64,000 bases of DNA from Aminipila sp032051575. Its GTDB lineage: Bacteria > Bacillota > Clostridia > Peptostreptococcales > Anaerovoracaceae. Positions within the stretch are counted from its first letter, which is position 1. Each line of letters begins with the position of its first letter. The stretch covers positions 186,001-250,000 of the forward strand of contig NZ_DAMBYD010000005.1 of assembly GCF_032051575.1 (NCBI RefSeq), read 5' to 3'. The position numbers and the translations under genes were made by a program. Under the pieces are notes generated by a model that saw only the letters and a list, made by a program, of their open reading frames with translations, was not told the DNA's origin and made no database searches. Shown here in pieces: positions 54,129-62,968 of the stretch.

Positions 54129-54344
54129 TTACTTATATGCTTCCCATAATTTTTGAATTTCTTCCTGAGTCAGTTTCATTGTTATACATATATCTTTAAT
54201 TTTTTCTTCTGTTAATATAAACTCTGAATCTGTACATAACCTTGTAAAATCATCCTTAGATATCCCAAGGTCACTAAATTTCAGCTCTCCTGATGCCGTC
54301 TTTTTGTCATATAATCTAAAAAATTCCGTTCTAAAATTATTCAT
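54129..54344 (-). CDS. Small conserved-looking protein, 71 aa
   Basis: Acidic helical protein (MNNFRTEFFRLYDKKTASGE ... CITMKLTQEEIQKLWEAYK) with an excellent GAAGGAGGA site. The Gly-containing LGISKDDFTRLC and repeated helix starts resemble small HTH-like or regulatory proteins, but no family is recognised. Lies between the NapH-like and M18 genes on the same strand. Confidence 0.65.
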   Translation of the reverse strand: MNNFRTEFFRLYDKKTASGELKFSDLGISKDDFTRLCTDSEFILTEEKIKDICITMKLTQEEIQKLWEAYK

Positions 54345-54377
54345 ACATCTCCTCCTTCGTGTTGCTTATAATTCATT

Positions 54378-55208
54378 TTATGTATGTAATGCTTTTACAG
54401 GGCATTCTTCCACACAGTTAAAACAAAGGATACATTCCGTTGCGTTTTTTCTTTTCCTTGAATTGTTTGTCATATCTACATTCATAGGGCATACTTTTTT
54501 ACACTTCCCACAAGAAATACATTTATCTGCTTCGACTTTTACTCTTAATACAGAATAATAGCTTGCAGGCTTAAGAAATATAGTTATGGGGCAGATATAC
54601 TTGCAAAATGCTCTGTTGTCCTTAAGAGTAAACGCAAGAAATATACCTATAGCATAATAGAAAACATTTCCGACAATAAAGCTCCAGAACATCAATCCCT
54701 CTATATTGGGGACTTTTAGCAAAAACAATACTAAAACAAAAATCAAAGATACAATGAAAGCAATATACCTTATAAATCCTATCTTTCTCCGTGGCTGCTG
54801 CGGCCTTTTATAGGGGAGCAGATCTAATACCATTGCTGTCCAACAAGCATAGCCACACCAGCCTCGCCCAAACAAAAGTGGACCAAATATTTTAGCCACA
54901 GCATAATGAATAACTGCGGCTTCAAATACACCTAAAAAGAGATAATACCAAAATCCCTCAATCATCATATTTTCATGTGAAATAATTCCTAAATAAAAAA
55001 GTAAATACAGACCGACAGTAAATTGTACCATCATTCTTGCATATTTAACCTTTCTTAGATATAGTAAGAAACCCATTGATACACACGATCCAATATAGGT
55101 AAAATTAAATAGAAAAAATATATTATCTAAAGTAAGCCATAATGTTATGGCAATTGTCTCAAATACGACAAGTATGAAAAATGGCATAACATATTTTTTT
55201 CTGCTCAA
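54378..55208 (-). CDS. NapH/MauN-like membrane protein with two 4Fe-4S clusters
   Basis: 276 aa from a TTG start (GGTGAGGT upstream). Five or six membrane segments (~10-200) with GRGWCGYACWTAMVLDLLPY, the Cys-rich loop of the family; the C-terminal soluble part has two ferredoxin motifs, CISCGKCKKVCPM and CILCFNCVEECP. Such proteins pass electrons between quinol and periplasmic or other partners; here in a fermenter the partner is unknown. It stands alone without nap genes, so the name is by family only. Confidence 0.85.
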   Translation of the reverse strand: MSRKKYVMPFFILVVFETIAITLWLTLDNIFFLFNFTYIGSCVSMGFLLYLRKVKYARMMVQFTVGLYLLFYLGIISHENMMIEGFWYYLFLGVFEAAVIHYAVAKIFGPLLFGRGWCGYACWTAMVLDLLPYKRPQQPRRKIGFIRYIAFIVSLIFVLVLFLLKVPNIEGLMFWSFIVGNVFYYAIGIFLAFTLKDNRAFCKYICPITIFLKPASYYSVLRVKVEADKCISCGKCKKVCPMNVDMTNNSRKRKNATECILCFNCVEECPVKALHT

Positions 55209-55329
55209 AGTACTACCTCACCATTCATAATTGTTAGAATTTTACTTCTATATTTTAACATTATACTTCTATAAATCAAACAATGTTTTTTCGAATATAT
55301 ATTATGTATCAAATGGTTAGCACCCAATA

Positions 55330-55357
55330 ATAAAAAATCCCAGATTAAACTGAGATT
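55330..55357 (-). terminator. Terminator after the Fic toxin gene
   Basis: Minus strand AATCTCAG/CTGGGATT stem (8 pairs with one G-U), loop of six, then TTTTTATT. Lies 29 bases past the fic stop. Confidence 0.7.
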
Positions 55358-55385
55358 TGATTTTATCCATTTTCTAACATAAACC

Positions 55386-56072
55386 TTATTTGTTATTAAC
55401 TAGATTTAATATATTAGAGCAAATATCTTTTGCACATACCGTTTTTATAAATTCAATTTGCTCTTCTACAGTGGTACGCTCTATATTTTTATCCAAACAA
55501 CTTTTCAACATTGTATAATCACAATCAGAAGCTAAGAAACTGGCTTCTATCATTTCCTGGCGGGAGATGCCTGCAAAATGTACATCATAACCGCAAATGC
55601 CTGCTAAATATTGTATAAATAATCGCTGTGTTCTTCCATTTCCCTCACGAAAAGGATGCAGCATGTTAATTTCACCAAAATAGTAAGCGAGCCTTTCTGT
55701 AAAAATATCTTCTTCACAATTCAAAAGATAATTTTCATCTTTCAGCTGATTAAATATATCCTGTCCAAAGTGCTCTATATTCTGATACAAACAAAATAAC
55801 GTCCCCTTTGAAATATTCACTGACCTAAATGCTCCAGCCCAATCATATATATCTCCAAATATCCCTTTATGAATTCTTTGAAGATGTTTTAAATCAAAAC
55901 TTCCATAGATTGGTTCTAATTCAAAATGAGCAATAGCAAAAGCAGTTAATTCTCTTTCAGCCCGGTGTAATTCCTCTAATTCTTCAATGTCAAAAGCATT
56001 ACGGAGTACGTTAGAATTTGGATAACAATATTTTGCATCATATTGAAAACTATAATCATAGATTTCGTCCAT
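55386..56072 (-). CDS. Fic family AMPylator (toxin of a Fic/VbhA-type module)
   Basis: 228 aa. The catalytic Fic motif is HPFREGNGRTQR (~142-153), exactly HxFxEGNGRxxR. Fic proteins transfer AMP from ATP to Ser/Thr/Tyr hydroxyls, commonly of gyrase or topoisomerase IV in the toxin branch. Its start overlaps the VbhA-like gene by 17 bases, the usual way such pairs are coupled. GGAGAG precedes the ATG. With the inhibitory motif carried by the partner, this is class I (antitoxin in trans). Confidence 0.93.
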   Translation of the reverse strand: MDEIYDYSFQYDAKYCYPNSNVLRNAFDIEELEELHRAERELTAFAIAHFELEPIYGSFDLKHLQRIHKGIFGDIYDWAGAFRSVNISKGTLFCLYQNIEHFGQDIFNQLKDENYLLNCEEDIFTERLAYYFGEINMLHPFREGNGRTQRLFIQYLAGICGYDVHFAGISRQEMIEASFLASDCDYTMLKSCLDKNIERTTVEEQIEFIKTVCAKDICSNILNLVNNK

Positions 56073-56247
56073 TATGAGCTCTCCTTAATTTTATCTGAGC
56101 AATAATTTCAGCTTTTCCTTTCTCATATGAGAGTTTACCTGCTAAAAGTTTCCTGATTCTTTGCCTATCCTCACTTGTTAATGGCAAGCCCTCAATGGCC
56201 ATTGTTCCGTTGATTCTTTCTATTCTATTTTCAATGGTTTTATTCAA
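56056..56247 (-). CDS. VbhA-like antitoxin of the Fic module
   Basis: 63 aa from a TTG start with GAGGTG upstream. Helical; RINGTMAIEGLPLTSEDRQR contains T-x-x-x-E-G, the inhibitory (S/T)xxxE(G/N) motif that keeps the Fic active site from binding ATP correctly; the glutamate pairs with the Fic arginine. It precedes and overlaps the toxin gene. Confidence 0.9.
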   Translation of the reverse strand: MNKTIENRIERINGTMAIEGLPLTSEDRQRIRKLLAGKLSYEKGKAEIIAQIKLRRAHNGRNL

Positions 56248-56436
56248 TATAATTCACCTCATTACAATGCTTTTAAACGTACTAATATTATACCATATTT
56301 CTCACAAAAAGCTAGTACATCTCCTGTCCATAAACCAAGTGTTTCTATTTGTTATGGACATTATCCTCACATATTTCTAATACGAAGAATATATATATAC
56401 AGAATTCTTTTAATAATAGAGATAGTGGAGGTAGAT

Positions 56437-57048
56437 ATGATAGATTATAATAAAAAAAGTGCAAGCCAATATGGAATTCAGTTTGGTAACAAATTTGAAA
56501 ATAGAATTTTCAAACGAATGACAGAAGACTGTACGAATTTTATATGCCAATGCGTTTGGGCTGGATATGGAGGCACAGATGGGTATTCGTTATCAAGACC
56601 TGAAGATATTGTAGCTCTAAGAAACAGAGTTGCAAATATGTATCGCCAGACACCTTTATGGTATGGTCTAGATTTCAAATCACTAGAACAATTTGGCTCA
56701 TTGCCATTTATACGTGTTGAAGAGTTTTGGGATTACGTAGTAAACAATAATAGTAGTGGTCCAAGAGCTAAGGGTTTCAATAATGGAAAGCATTGGACCG
56801 AATTAGATGTTGATGTTGAACAAGGTGATGTAATACAATTTTATCATGATGATATCCAAAGATACGGGCATTCCGCTATAGTTGTATCCGATACAAAACA
56901 AAACATAGTTGATTCTATGGATGGTGTATTTGTTGCTCAACATTCAACAGATTTCAGCTATAGACCATTAATAGATGCATTTAAAGCAAATTGCGCTTTA
57001 GAGATCTGTAAAATAAGACTGTTAAAATTTGTTCCGGCATATTTTTAG
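56437..57048 (+). CDS. Amidase-domain protein (CHAP-like), no signal peptide
   Basis: 203 aa from the ATG at 56437 (GGAGGT upstream). EDCTNFICQCVWAGYGGTDG near residue 29 matches the DCxNFxSQ motif of the putative amidase domain (Amidase_6), whose Cys and the later GHSAIV are the likely catalytic pair. Such domains are often wall hydrolases or secreted; here no signal sequence is visible, so it may act inside the cell or be exported otherwise. Divergent from the Fic pair; separate gene. Confidence 0.7.
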   Translation: MIDYNKKSASQYGIQFGNKFENRIFKRMTEDCTNFICQCVWAGYGGTDGYSLSRPEDIVALRNRVANMYRQTPLWYGLDFKSLEQFGSLPFIRVEEFWDYVVNNNSSGPRAKGFNNGKHWTELDVDVEQGDVIQFYHDDIQRYGHSAIVVSDTKQNIVDSMDGVFVAQHSTDFSYRPLIDAFKANCALEICKIRLLKFVPAYF

Positions 57049-57090
57049 AGGGTTGTTTATTACTATAGGTCCATTAAAAAATTTCAATAT

Positions 57091-57246
57091 CTACTTAATA
57101 ACTGAGCTTCTGTTATTTATACTCCTATATGTTATTTTCGTAGTTCCGTTTAGAAATTCTGGTGAAAGATTTGTAAGTTCTTCTATTGCATGTCTTAAAT
57201 CCTTATTTCTATCTGGATCTACGTATTCTATAATTAAACGTTTCAA
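57091..57246 (-). CDS. Possible small ORF or frameshifted extension, 51 aa
   Basis: In the -strand frame one step away from the HD protein, TTG 57246 to TAG 57091 encodes a protein-like stretch (IIEYVDPDRNKDLRHAIEEL, FLNGTTKITYRS) overlapping the HD gene by 38 bases. It may be a separate gene with a weak start, or the real C-terminus of the HD protein after a frameshift, or chance. No family recognised. Confidence 0.3.
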   Translation of the reverse strand: MKRLIIEYVDPDRNKDLRHAIEELTNLSPEFLNGTTKITYRSINNRSSVIK

Positions 57247-57688
57247 TGAATGAACAATATTTATCTACAAGACAAACTATCCACCCTTCCATACAATTGG
57301 GTGGAATCGGCACTAACGGAAACATATGTCGCACAATGATGTTTCTCTCTCTAGTGCTTAATTCAAAATCACTCTCTGCATTTTTTAAAGCCTCATATGG
57401 ATGTTTAAAGCCATGCAGCCTGTGTGATTTATCTTTTTCATGCCAATCATATAAAAAATAATCGTGTAACAAAGCCCCCCGGATTAGTTCTTCTTTATGA
57501 GAAATAATTCCTAATAATTCAGCAGTTCTAAGACTGCAATAAGCGACTCTTACACTATGTTCATAAACCGAAGTATTACCATGTTGGACATATTCTTTCA
57601 GCTCCGCATAATGCTTATGCGAGCCAATCTGTTCTAAACAAGATTCAAATATAAATGTTCTATTCAAATTTTCTACTTTATTTTTCAT
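57209..57688 (-). CDS. HD-domain phosphohydrolase-like protein
   Basis: 159 aa. TSVYEHSVRVAYCSLRTAEL and IRGALLHDYFLYDWHEKDKS contain the His and His-Asp of the HD motif, with HGFKHP next and LVDKYCSFIETF at the end. Members hydrolyse phosphomonoesters or nucleotides; substrate unknown. AAGGG precedes the ATG. It resembles YpaD/HDIG-type clostridial proteins. The final 10 residues (YRIRRSR) look unlike family ends; see the overlapping small ORF. Confidence 0.8.
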   Translation of the reverse strand: MKNKVENLNRTFIFESCLEQIGSHKHYAELKEYVQHGNTSVYEHSVRVAYCSLRTAELLGIISHKEELIRGALLHDYFLYDWHEKDKSHRLHGFKHPYEALKNAESDFELSTRERNIIVRHMFPLVPIPPNCMEGWIVCLVDKYCSFIETFNYRIRRSR

Positions 57689-57791
57689 TACAATCCCTTC
57701 TTTACCATATCAAAATAGTACCTCTTTATGAAAAACTATACAATAAAAATCTGTTATTTTTTCTGCAAATATGTTATGATAGTTTATGTTT

Positions 57792-57824
57792 TTGTGCTTA
57801 ATAATAGTTATAGCACAATTTTTT
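57792..57824 (+). terminator. Hairpin with T-tract in the prfC leader (candidate attenuator)
   Basis: TTGTGCT (57792-57798) pairs AGCACAA (57812-57818), 13-base loop, followed by TTTTTT. No gene on this strand lies closely upstream, so it is probably inside the prfC leader rather than the end of another unit. Confidence 0.45.
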
Positions 57825-57875
57825 ACGCTTAAAATTTGTTTAAATATATTTAATATATAGAAAGGATGCTATTTC

Positions 57876-59465
57876 ATGGCAAATCAACAATTAACTGAAG
57901 AAATTCAAAAGCGCCGTATCTTTGGTATTATCTCACATCCAGATGCAGGTAAAACTACATTAACAGAGAAACTTCTTCTACATGGCGGTGCAATCCGTGA
58001 AGCAGGTGCTGTAAAGGGCCGACACAATTCAAAATTTTCAACCTCTGACTGGATGGAAATTGAAAAGCAGCGTGGTATTTCTGTAACTTCATCTGTTATG
58101 CAGTTCGAATATAAAGGGAAAGTAATCTCCATTATGGATACACCGGGACATAATGACTTTGGTGAAGATACCTACCGAATTTTAACTTCAGTAGATAGTG
58201 CCGTAATGGTTATTGATGGTGCTAAGGGTATAGAAACTCAGACAAAGAAACTTTTTAAAGTTTGTAGTATGCGCGGTATTCCAATTTTTACATTTATTAA
58301 TAAAATGGACCGTGAAGCAATGGACCCTCTGGAATCTATGGAAGAACTGGAAGAAGTTCTTGGAATGCCTTCGGTGGCAGTAACATGGCCCATTGGATGC
58401 GGTCAAAACTTCCAGGGAATTTACGACCGGTTAGAAAATGTTGTTTACCTTTACAAAATAGGAAAAACTATAGGGCTTGGTGAGTCTGGAGTATTTGGTC
58501 CCGAATTAGAAGAATATCTTACTTTAAATAATCTGAATAATCTTCGTTCTGAAATTGAATTAATTGAAGGTGCTGGTAATGATTTTAATATAGACCAAAT
58601 TAAAAATGGAAAATTATCCCCAGTATTTTTCGGTTCTGCTTTAGCAGATTTTGGTGTTACTCCATTTTTAAACCACTTCTTAGTCATGTCACCTCCTCCC
58701 GGACCAAGAAAAACAACAGAAGGTGTAGTTGACCCAACAGAAGAGGAATTTAGCGGGTTTATTTTTAAGATCCAAGCAAATATGAATCCTGCTCACCGTG
58801 ATCGTATTGCATTTCTTCGTATATGCTCCGGTACTTTTGAGCGTGGTATGACGGTTAATCTTTCTCGAACTGGAAAACCTATTAAACTTAGCCAGTCAAC
58901 ACAACTTATGGCAAATGAAAGAGAAACTATTGATACTGCATATGCAGGTGATGTTATTGGTATTTATGATACTGGTACCTACCAAATTGGAGACACCTTA
59001 ACCACTAAAAAAGAACCTTTATTCTTTGAACCGCTGCCAACTTTCCCGCCAGAATTGTTTGCTAGGGTCACACCAACCAATTCCCTAAAAGCAAAGCATT
59101 TTCAAAAAGGTGTACAACAGCTTGCACAAGAAGGGGCGATTCAAGTTTATCATAATCAATTTAATGATATCATTATTGGTGCCGTAGGCGCACTTCAATT
59201 TGAAGTATTTGAGTATCGTCTAAAGAATGAATACAATTCAGATATTCTTATGGAAAACTTAGATTTCAGCGTAGTCCGCTGGTTAAAGACGAATGATATC
59301 AATTCAGTTAAGAGCTGTTTAGACTCCAGATGTATGCTGGTATTTGACCACTTTGAACGTCCGCTAGTATTGTTTGCAAACCAGTTCACATTAAACTACT
59401 TTGTTGAACGTTATAAAGATATAGAATTGGTAGAAGCTTTAAATGTAAATAGTACTTTAAAATAA
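57876..59465 (+). CDS. prfC: Peptide chain release factor 3
   Basis: 529 aa GTPase. GTP motifs GIISHPDAGKTTLTEK (G1), KQRGISVTSSVMQF (switch), MDTPGHNDFGEDT (G3) and FINKMDREAMDP (G4) are intact. RF3 removes RF1/RF2 from the ribosome after peptide release. Length typical (525-530). AGAAAGGATG precedes the ATG. Followed by a clear terminator. Confidence 0.97.
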   Translation: MANQQLTEEIQKRRIFGIISHPDAGKTTLTEKLLLHGGAIREAGAVKGRHNSKFSTSDWMEIEKQRGISVTSSVMQFEYKGKVISIMDTPGHNDFGEDTYRILTSVDSAVMVIDGAKGIETQTKKLFKVCSMRGIPIFTFINKMDREAMDPLESMEELEEVLGMPSVAVTWPIGCGQNFQGIYDRLENVVYLYKIGKTIGLGESGVFGPELEEYLTLNNLNNLRSEIELIEGAGNDFNIDQIKNGKLSPVFFGSALADFGVTPFLNHFLVMSPPPGPRKTTEGVVDPTEEEFSGFIFKIQANMNPAHRDRIAFLRICSGTFERGMTVNLSRTGKPIKLSQSTQLMANERETIDTAYAGDVIGIYDTGTYQIGDTLTTKKEPLFFEPLPTFPPELFARVTPTNSLKAKHFQKGVQQLAQEGAIQVYHNQFNDIIIGAVGALQFEVFEYRLKNEYNSDILMENLDFSVVRWLKTNDINSVKSCLDSRCMLVFDHFERPLVLFANQFTLNYFVERYKDIELVEALNVNSTLK

Positions 59466-59476
59466 GAAATATATCA

Positions 59477-59513
59477 AAATCCCATAGCAAATTAGCTGCT
59501 ATGGGATTTTTTA
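59477..59513 (+). terminator. Terminator after prfC
   Basis: AAATCCCATAGCA/TGCTATGGGATTT long perfect stem with loop AATTAGC, then TTTAGG. Confidence 0.9.
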
Positions 59514-59634
59514 GGTGAATATATAAATTATTTTCTAAATTGTTAGTTTAAAACTATAATTATCTGAAAATAAAAACTTTATTTTCGTTTTATTTTGTGA
59601 GTATTATGTAAACCTTTTCTTCTTATAAAATATA

Positions 59635-59809
59635 TTTTCCACACCCTTGTATCTCAGTAATTTTAGTGATTAAGGCACTTTTCCACACTTTTTAAAAATA
59701 TTGTATACAATTTTATCCCACGGTGGTTGTGGACAACCTAAATCTCTGTGCAAAAGTATTTTCAACATGTTTGTGTTCTTTATTATTTGTCAACACAAAG
59801 TTATCCACA
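59635..59809. other. Cluster of DnaA-box-like sites
   Basis: TTTTCCACA at 59635-59643 and 59679-59687, TTATCCCAC at 59713-59721, TGTGGACAA at 59728-59736 (opposite strand), TGTGCAAAA at 59747-59755 (opposite strand) and the perfect TTATCCACA at 59801-59809. AT-rich DNA between convergent prfC and the DUF6179 gene. Bases 59514-59634 hold nothing else recognisable. Confidence 0.65.
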
Positions 59810-59812
59810 GGT

Positions 59813-61072
59813 TTACTGTTTTATTTTATTTGAATTATTTATAATTTTTTTTAACTGCTCCTCCCAGCCTGTATCCGATTGCCAATTCATAGATTTACTC
59901 ATAACTAACTTATTAAGCAATGTAATTTCTGTACTACTTAATGTTTGGAACAGCTGAATTAATTCATCATCCCAAAAGCAGATATTAAGTATTTCAGACA
60001 TATCCCGAAGACTATGAACATTTTCATTAACTAATGCAATTTTATCTGAAATAAACCTGCAATTAAGTATTTCACTAATCAATTCCCGTAAACGCTCATC
60101 TGCCATCATATCTCCATCTACATACTGCGTTTTTATCCTATGATCACTATTCTCATCTAATAATGATATAAAAACGCCATTAAGATCCTTTAAAGCAACC
60201 TGACTTTTTACTCTGGGATACTGCGCAAATAAAGCCTCATATAAATAGTTTCTTTGCTGCATTTCTTTAATTTCTAATTGGCTGCAAATTATATCCACTA
60301 CCTGATTCAATTGTATTACAACTTCATTGTTCGACCATTTATCCAATTCGGTTAATATTCTTTTTCTATCATAGTCCGAAATATCCAAGTCTATCACATT
60401 TTTATTTATTACTGCTAACCCCATAGCATTCATTGCCACAGGTTCAAAAATATTAATAAGCAATCCCTTATAATCCGAGCAATAACTTTGAAGCAGGCGC
60501 GAAATCTCATTCCTTTCAAAATGCTCACAGAAGCGATTTTCCAGCAGAAGCCTATGCAAGTATTCATTAATGTACTGAATGCCCTGCAATCCCTCAGAAA
60601 TTGGCATACACAGCTGATAATCAATATCGCCTGGAATCTCATGTGCGAAGAAATGATATTCATATCTTTTAAAGAACTTTTCAATTCCCTGTAATGTATC
60701 GTTATATGAAATGTTCTCGGTTAAAACAGTACTTTCTATGACCTGTTTAAAAAGGCCTTGGCCTTCTTCGACCATAGACTCAATAATATTCCAGCCTGCT
60801 TTAAGCAAGCTGGACATATTTTGTATTTTCAGCAAAGAAATCCCTTGTTTTGCAGCCACCAATCCAAGTGTAAAACAAATTGATTTAAAAAGCTCCTCCG
60901 CTTTTTCCACAGGTACAGAACTACTTTCCCCCATGGTATATCTTTCTGTTCGCTCTCCCAGCAATGATATCATGTTGCATTTTATAGATGACATTTCTGC
61001 CTCAGTAAAACCTTGATTCTGTAGATTTAGATTTAACATAGATACTAAATATTTGTTATTTTTATCTTCCAT
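59813..61072 (-). CDS. DUF6179-like protein of unknown function
   Basis: 419 aa, largely helical and soluble, no membrane segment, no recognisable catalytic motif (e.g. EKAEELFKSICFTLGLVAAK; HFFAHEIPGDIDYQL). I associate such proteins with DUF6179, usually found next to DUF6323, as here. Together they form a two-gene unit on the minus strand (11-base gap). Function is not known; context gives no clue beyond the DnaA-box cluster past its 3' end. Confidence 0.7.
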   Translation of the reverse strand: MEDKNNKYLVSMLNLNLQNQGFTEAEMSSIKCNMISLLGERTERYTMGESSSVPVEKAEELFKSICFTLGLVAAKQGISLLKIQNMSSLLKAGWNIIESMVEEGQGLFKQVIESTVLTENISYNDTLQGIEKFFKRYEYHFFAHEIPGDIDYQLCMPISEGLQGIQYINEYLHRLLLENRFCEHFERNEISRLLQSYCSDYKGLLINIFEPVAMNAMGLAVINKNVIDLDISDYDRKRILTELDKWSNNEVVIQLNQVVDIICSQLEIKEMQQRNYLYEALFAQYPRVKSQVALKDLNGVFISLLDENSDHRIKTQYVDGDMMADERLRELISEILNCRFISDKIALVNENVHSLRDMSEILNICFWDDELIQLFQTLSSTEITLLNKLVMSKSMNWQSDTGWEEQLKKIINNSNKIKQ

Positions 61073-61083
61073 CCTTACCCCTT

Positions 61084-61554
61084 TTAAAACGAATGTCCAT
61101 ATATATCCGTATCATCTATTTCATAACCATAACGAGTATTTCTGCACAAGTCTTCAAGAGATGTTCCACTTAAATACTCCAATGAGCCCTGACAGACTCC
61201 ATCGAAATGACGTTTCATAAATGAAATCAGCTCATCATCAGAAATTAGATCCATGGATTCATTTTTAAAGTAATAAAAGCAATCCTGCAATTCTAAAAGT
61301 GTATCTTCATAAATTTTCTGATAGATATATGGTGAATCACAAAACTCAGCCACCAGCTTTTTTAATATACCCTGCCCAAATTCAATGCGTCCATTTTCTT
61401 CTAACGCAGCAAAGCGTTTCTCCACCAGTTCTTTTATCTGATGCTCCGATAGTTGCAGCCCATATCCTATGGTTAGTTCATTGCATTCCCTTAACTCATC
61501 CATAGCCTGCATTTTCTGTGAATTAATTAGTTCCAATGCGAAATTATGCTCCAT
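61084..61554 (-). CDS. DUF6323-like protein of unknown function
   Basis: 156 aa, soluble, helical (MEHNFALELINSQKMQAMDE; IGYGLQLSEHQIKELVEKRF). I associate it with DUF6323, the regular companion of DUF6179. Excellent GGAGGTGGT site. First gene of the pair. Role unknown; a small regulatory partner is possible. Confidence 0.7.
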   Translation of the reverse strand: MEHNFALELINSQKMQAMDELRECNELTIGYGLQLSEHQIKELVEKRFAALEENGRIEFGQGILKKLVAEFCDSPYIYQKIYEDTLLELQDCFYYFKNESMDLISDDELISFMKRHFDGVCQGSLEYLSGTSLEDLCRNTRYGYEIDDTDIYGHSF

Positions 61555-61698
61555 AACACCACCTCCAAATCATACAATAGTCCCTTTGCAATATCATTAC
61601 AAGACTTGAAAAATTGTTGATTTTGTGGTAATATAAAAGCATAAAATGATATAAAAAACTTATTTATTTCCAACTTAATAGTTTAATAATACATTCTG

Positions 61699-62817
61699 CT
61701 AAACTTCATCACCAAAATTATAAAGTTTACGAATATATTTATGTAACTCATACGCTTGTTGATCATTATTTCTATTACTTAAAACAACAATTGCCTGTTC
61801 TTTTTCAGGTATTCTTAAAAAAAATGTAGAAAATCCTTGTGTCGCTCCATCATGAGTCTGTTCCATTTGCCCTTCAGTATTTTTTCTAAAAAACCAACCA
61901 CAATTATAATTATCATACAATGAATTTAAATATTTAGCGGGGGTATAGGCATCTTCTAAAGTTTCATTACTAACTAGAATATTACTGTATAACGCCTGAT
62001 TCCATTTATATAAATCCTCTAAAGAGGAATATACTCCCCCATCACCTAAGGTTGCACTGGAATAGCTTTGATCTTTTATAATAAATTTGTTACCATGCAA
62101 TTGTGTACCATATGCCCTGTTCTTAATCTCAGGATTCTGCCTTTTGTCGAAGGCTACAGTATTATTCATTTTTAAAGGCTTAAAGATGTTTTTATCCATA
62201 AATTCAGATAAAGTCATTCCCGAAACTTTCTCAATAACACGTCCAAGTACGATATATCCTGTGTCAGAATATTTAAAATGATTTCCAGGAGTAAAATATG
62301 TAGAATCTGCTCTTTTTACTATTTCATAAACATCTGAATCCAGCAGTTGATTTTCTTCATTAAAATCTTCATCTAACAAGTCTGTCAGATCATAAAAGTC
62401 TCTTAAACCTGACGTATGGGTAAGCAGCTGCCTAACCGTTATATCTTTACCATACTCAGGAAAATCTTCTAAAATATCACTGACTTTCGTGTCGTAATCA
62501 AGTAATCCCCGATCCTTTAAAATCATTGCACACATGGCCGTAAACATTTTTGTGACAGAAGCCAGCCGGTAATTGGTAGCTGAATCCGCTTTTTCCAGGG
62601 TTTCAATATTGGCGTAACCGTAGGATTTATTATATACAATCTTTCCATTATCAACAATTAATATTGATATTGCTGATGATGGCGAATTATATTTACAGTA
62701 TTCTTTCTGTATATAATTATCTAATTGTTGTTCTGGAGTTCTGCTGTTAACACAGCCCGCAAGAGTTAAACAAAGGAAAATCACAACAAGTATTTTTATA
62801 TTTCTAGATACACGCAT
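61699..62817 (-). CDS. Serine beta-lactamase-family lipoprotein (penicillin-binding-like)
   Basis: 372 aa. Signal peptide with lipobox LAGC (~22), so an outer-face lipoprotein. Class C/PBP4-like fold: LASVTKMFTAM gives the SxxK nucleophile, YSDTGY the second motif (Asp replacing Asn of YxN), and HDGATQG the third (HxG). It is a likely D-amino acid or peptidoglycan hydrolase rather than a resistance enzyme. GAGGTGG precedes the ATG. Confidence 0.88.
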   Translation of the reverse strand: MRVSRNIKILVVIFLCLTLAGCVNSRTPEQQLDNYIQKEYCKYNSPSSAISILIVDNGKIVYNKSYGYANIETLEKADSATNYRLASVTKMFTAMCAMILKDRGLLDYDTKVSDILEDFPEYGKDITVRQLLTHTSGLRDFYDLTDLLDEDFNEENQLLDSDVYEIVKRADSTYFTPGNHFKYSDTGYIVLGRVIEKVSGMTLSEFMDKNIFKPLKMNNTVAFDKRQNPEIKNRAYGTQLHGNKFIIKDQSYSSATLGDGGVYSSLEDLYKWNQALYSNILVSNETLEDAYTPAKYLNSLYDNYNCGWFFRKNTEGQMEQTHDGATQGFSTFFLRIPEKEQAIVVLSNRNNDQQAYELHKYIRKLYNFGDEV

Positions 62818-62968
62818 TTAACCACCTCATATTTGTTAATCTTTAAACTTACCTAATATGTTTTATTATAATCTTTTATGTTTATATTTTCATTTTTTAA
62901 TTCTTTTTGTTTTTCGACATTATTTAGCCTTTTATAATCACATTTTACACCCTATGTTTTCAAATAAA

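Noticed and set aside
59635..59809. Replication origin
   Set aside because: DnaA boxes are present but dnaA, dnaN and an obvious AT-rich unwinding element with a gene layout of oriC are not. Called a DnaA-box cluster instead.
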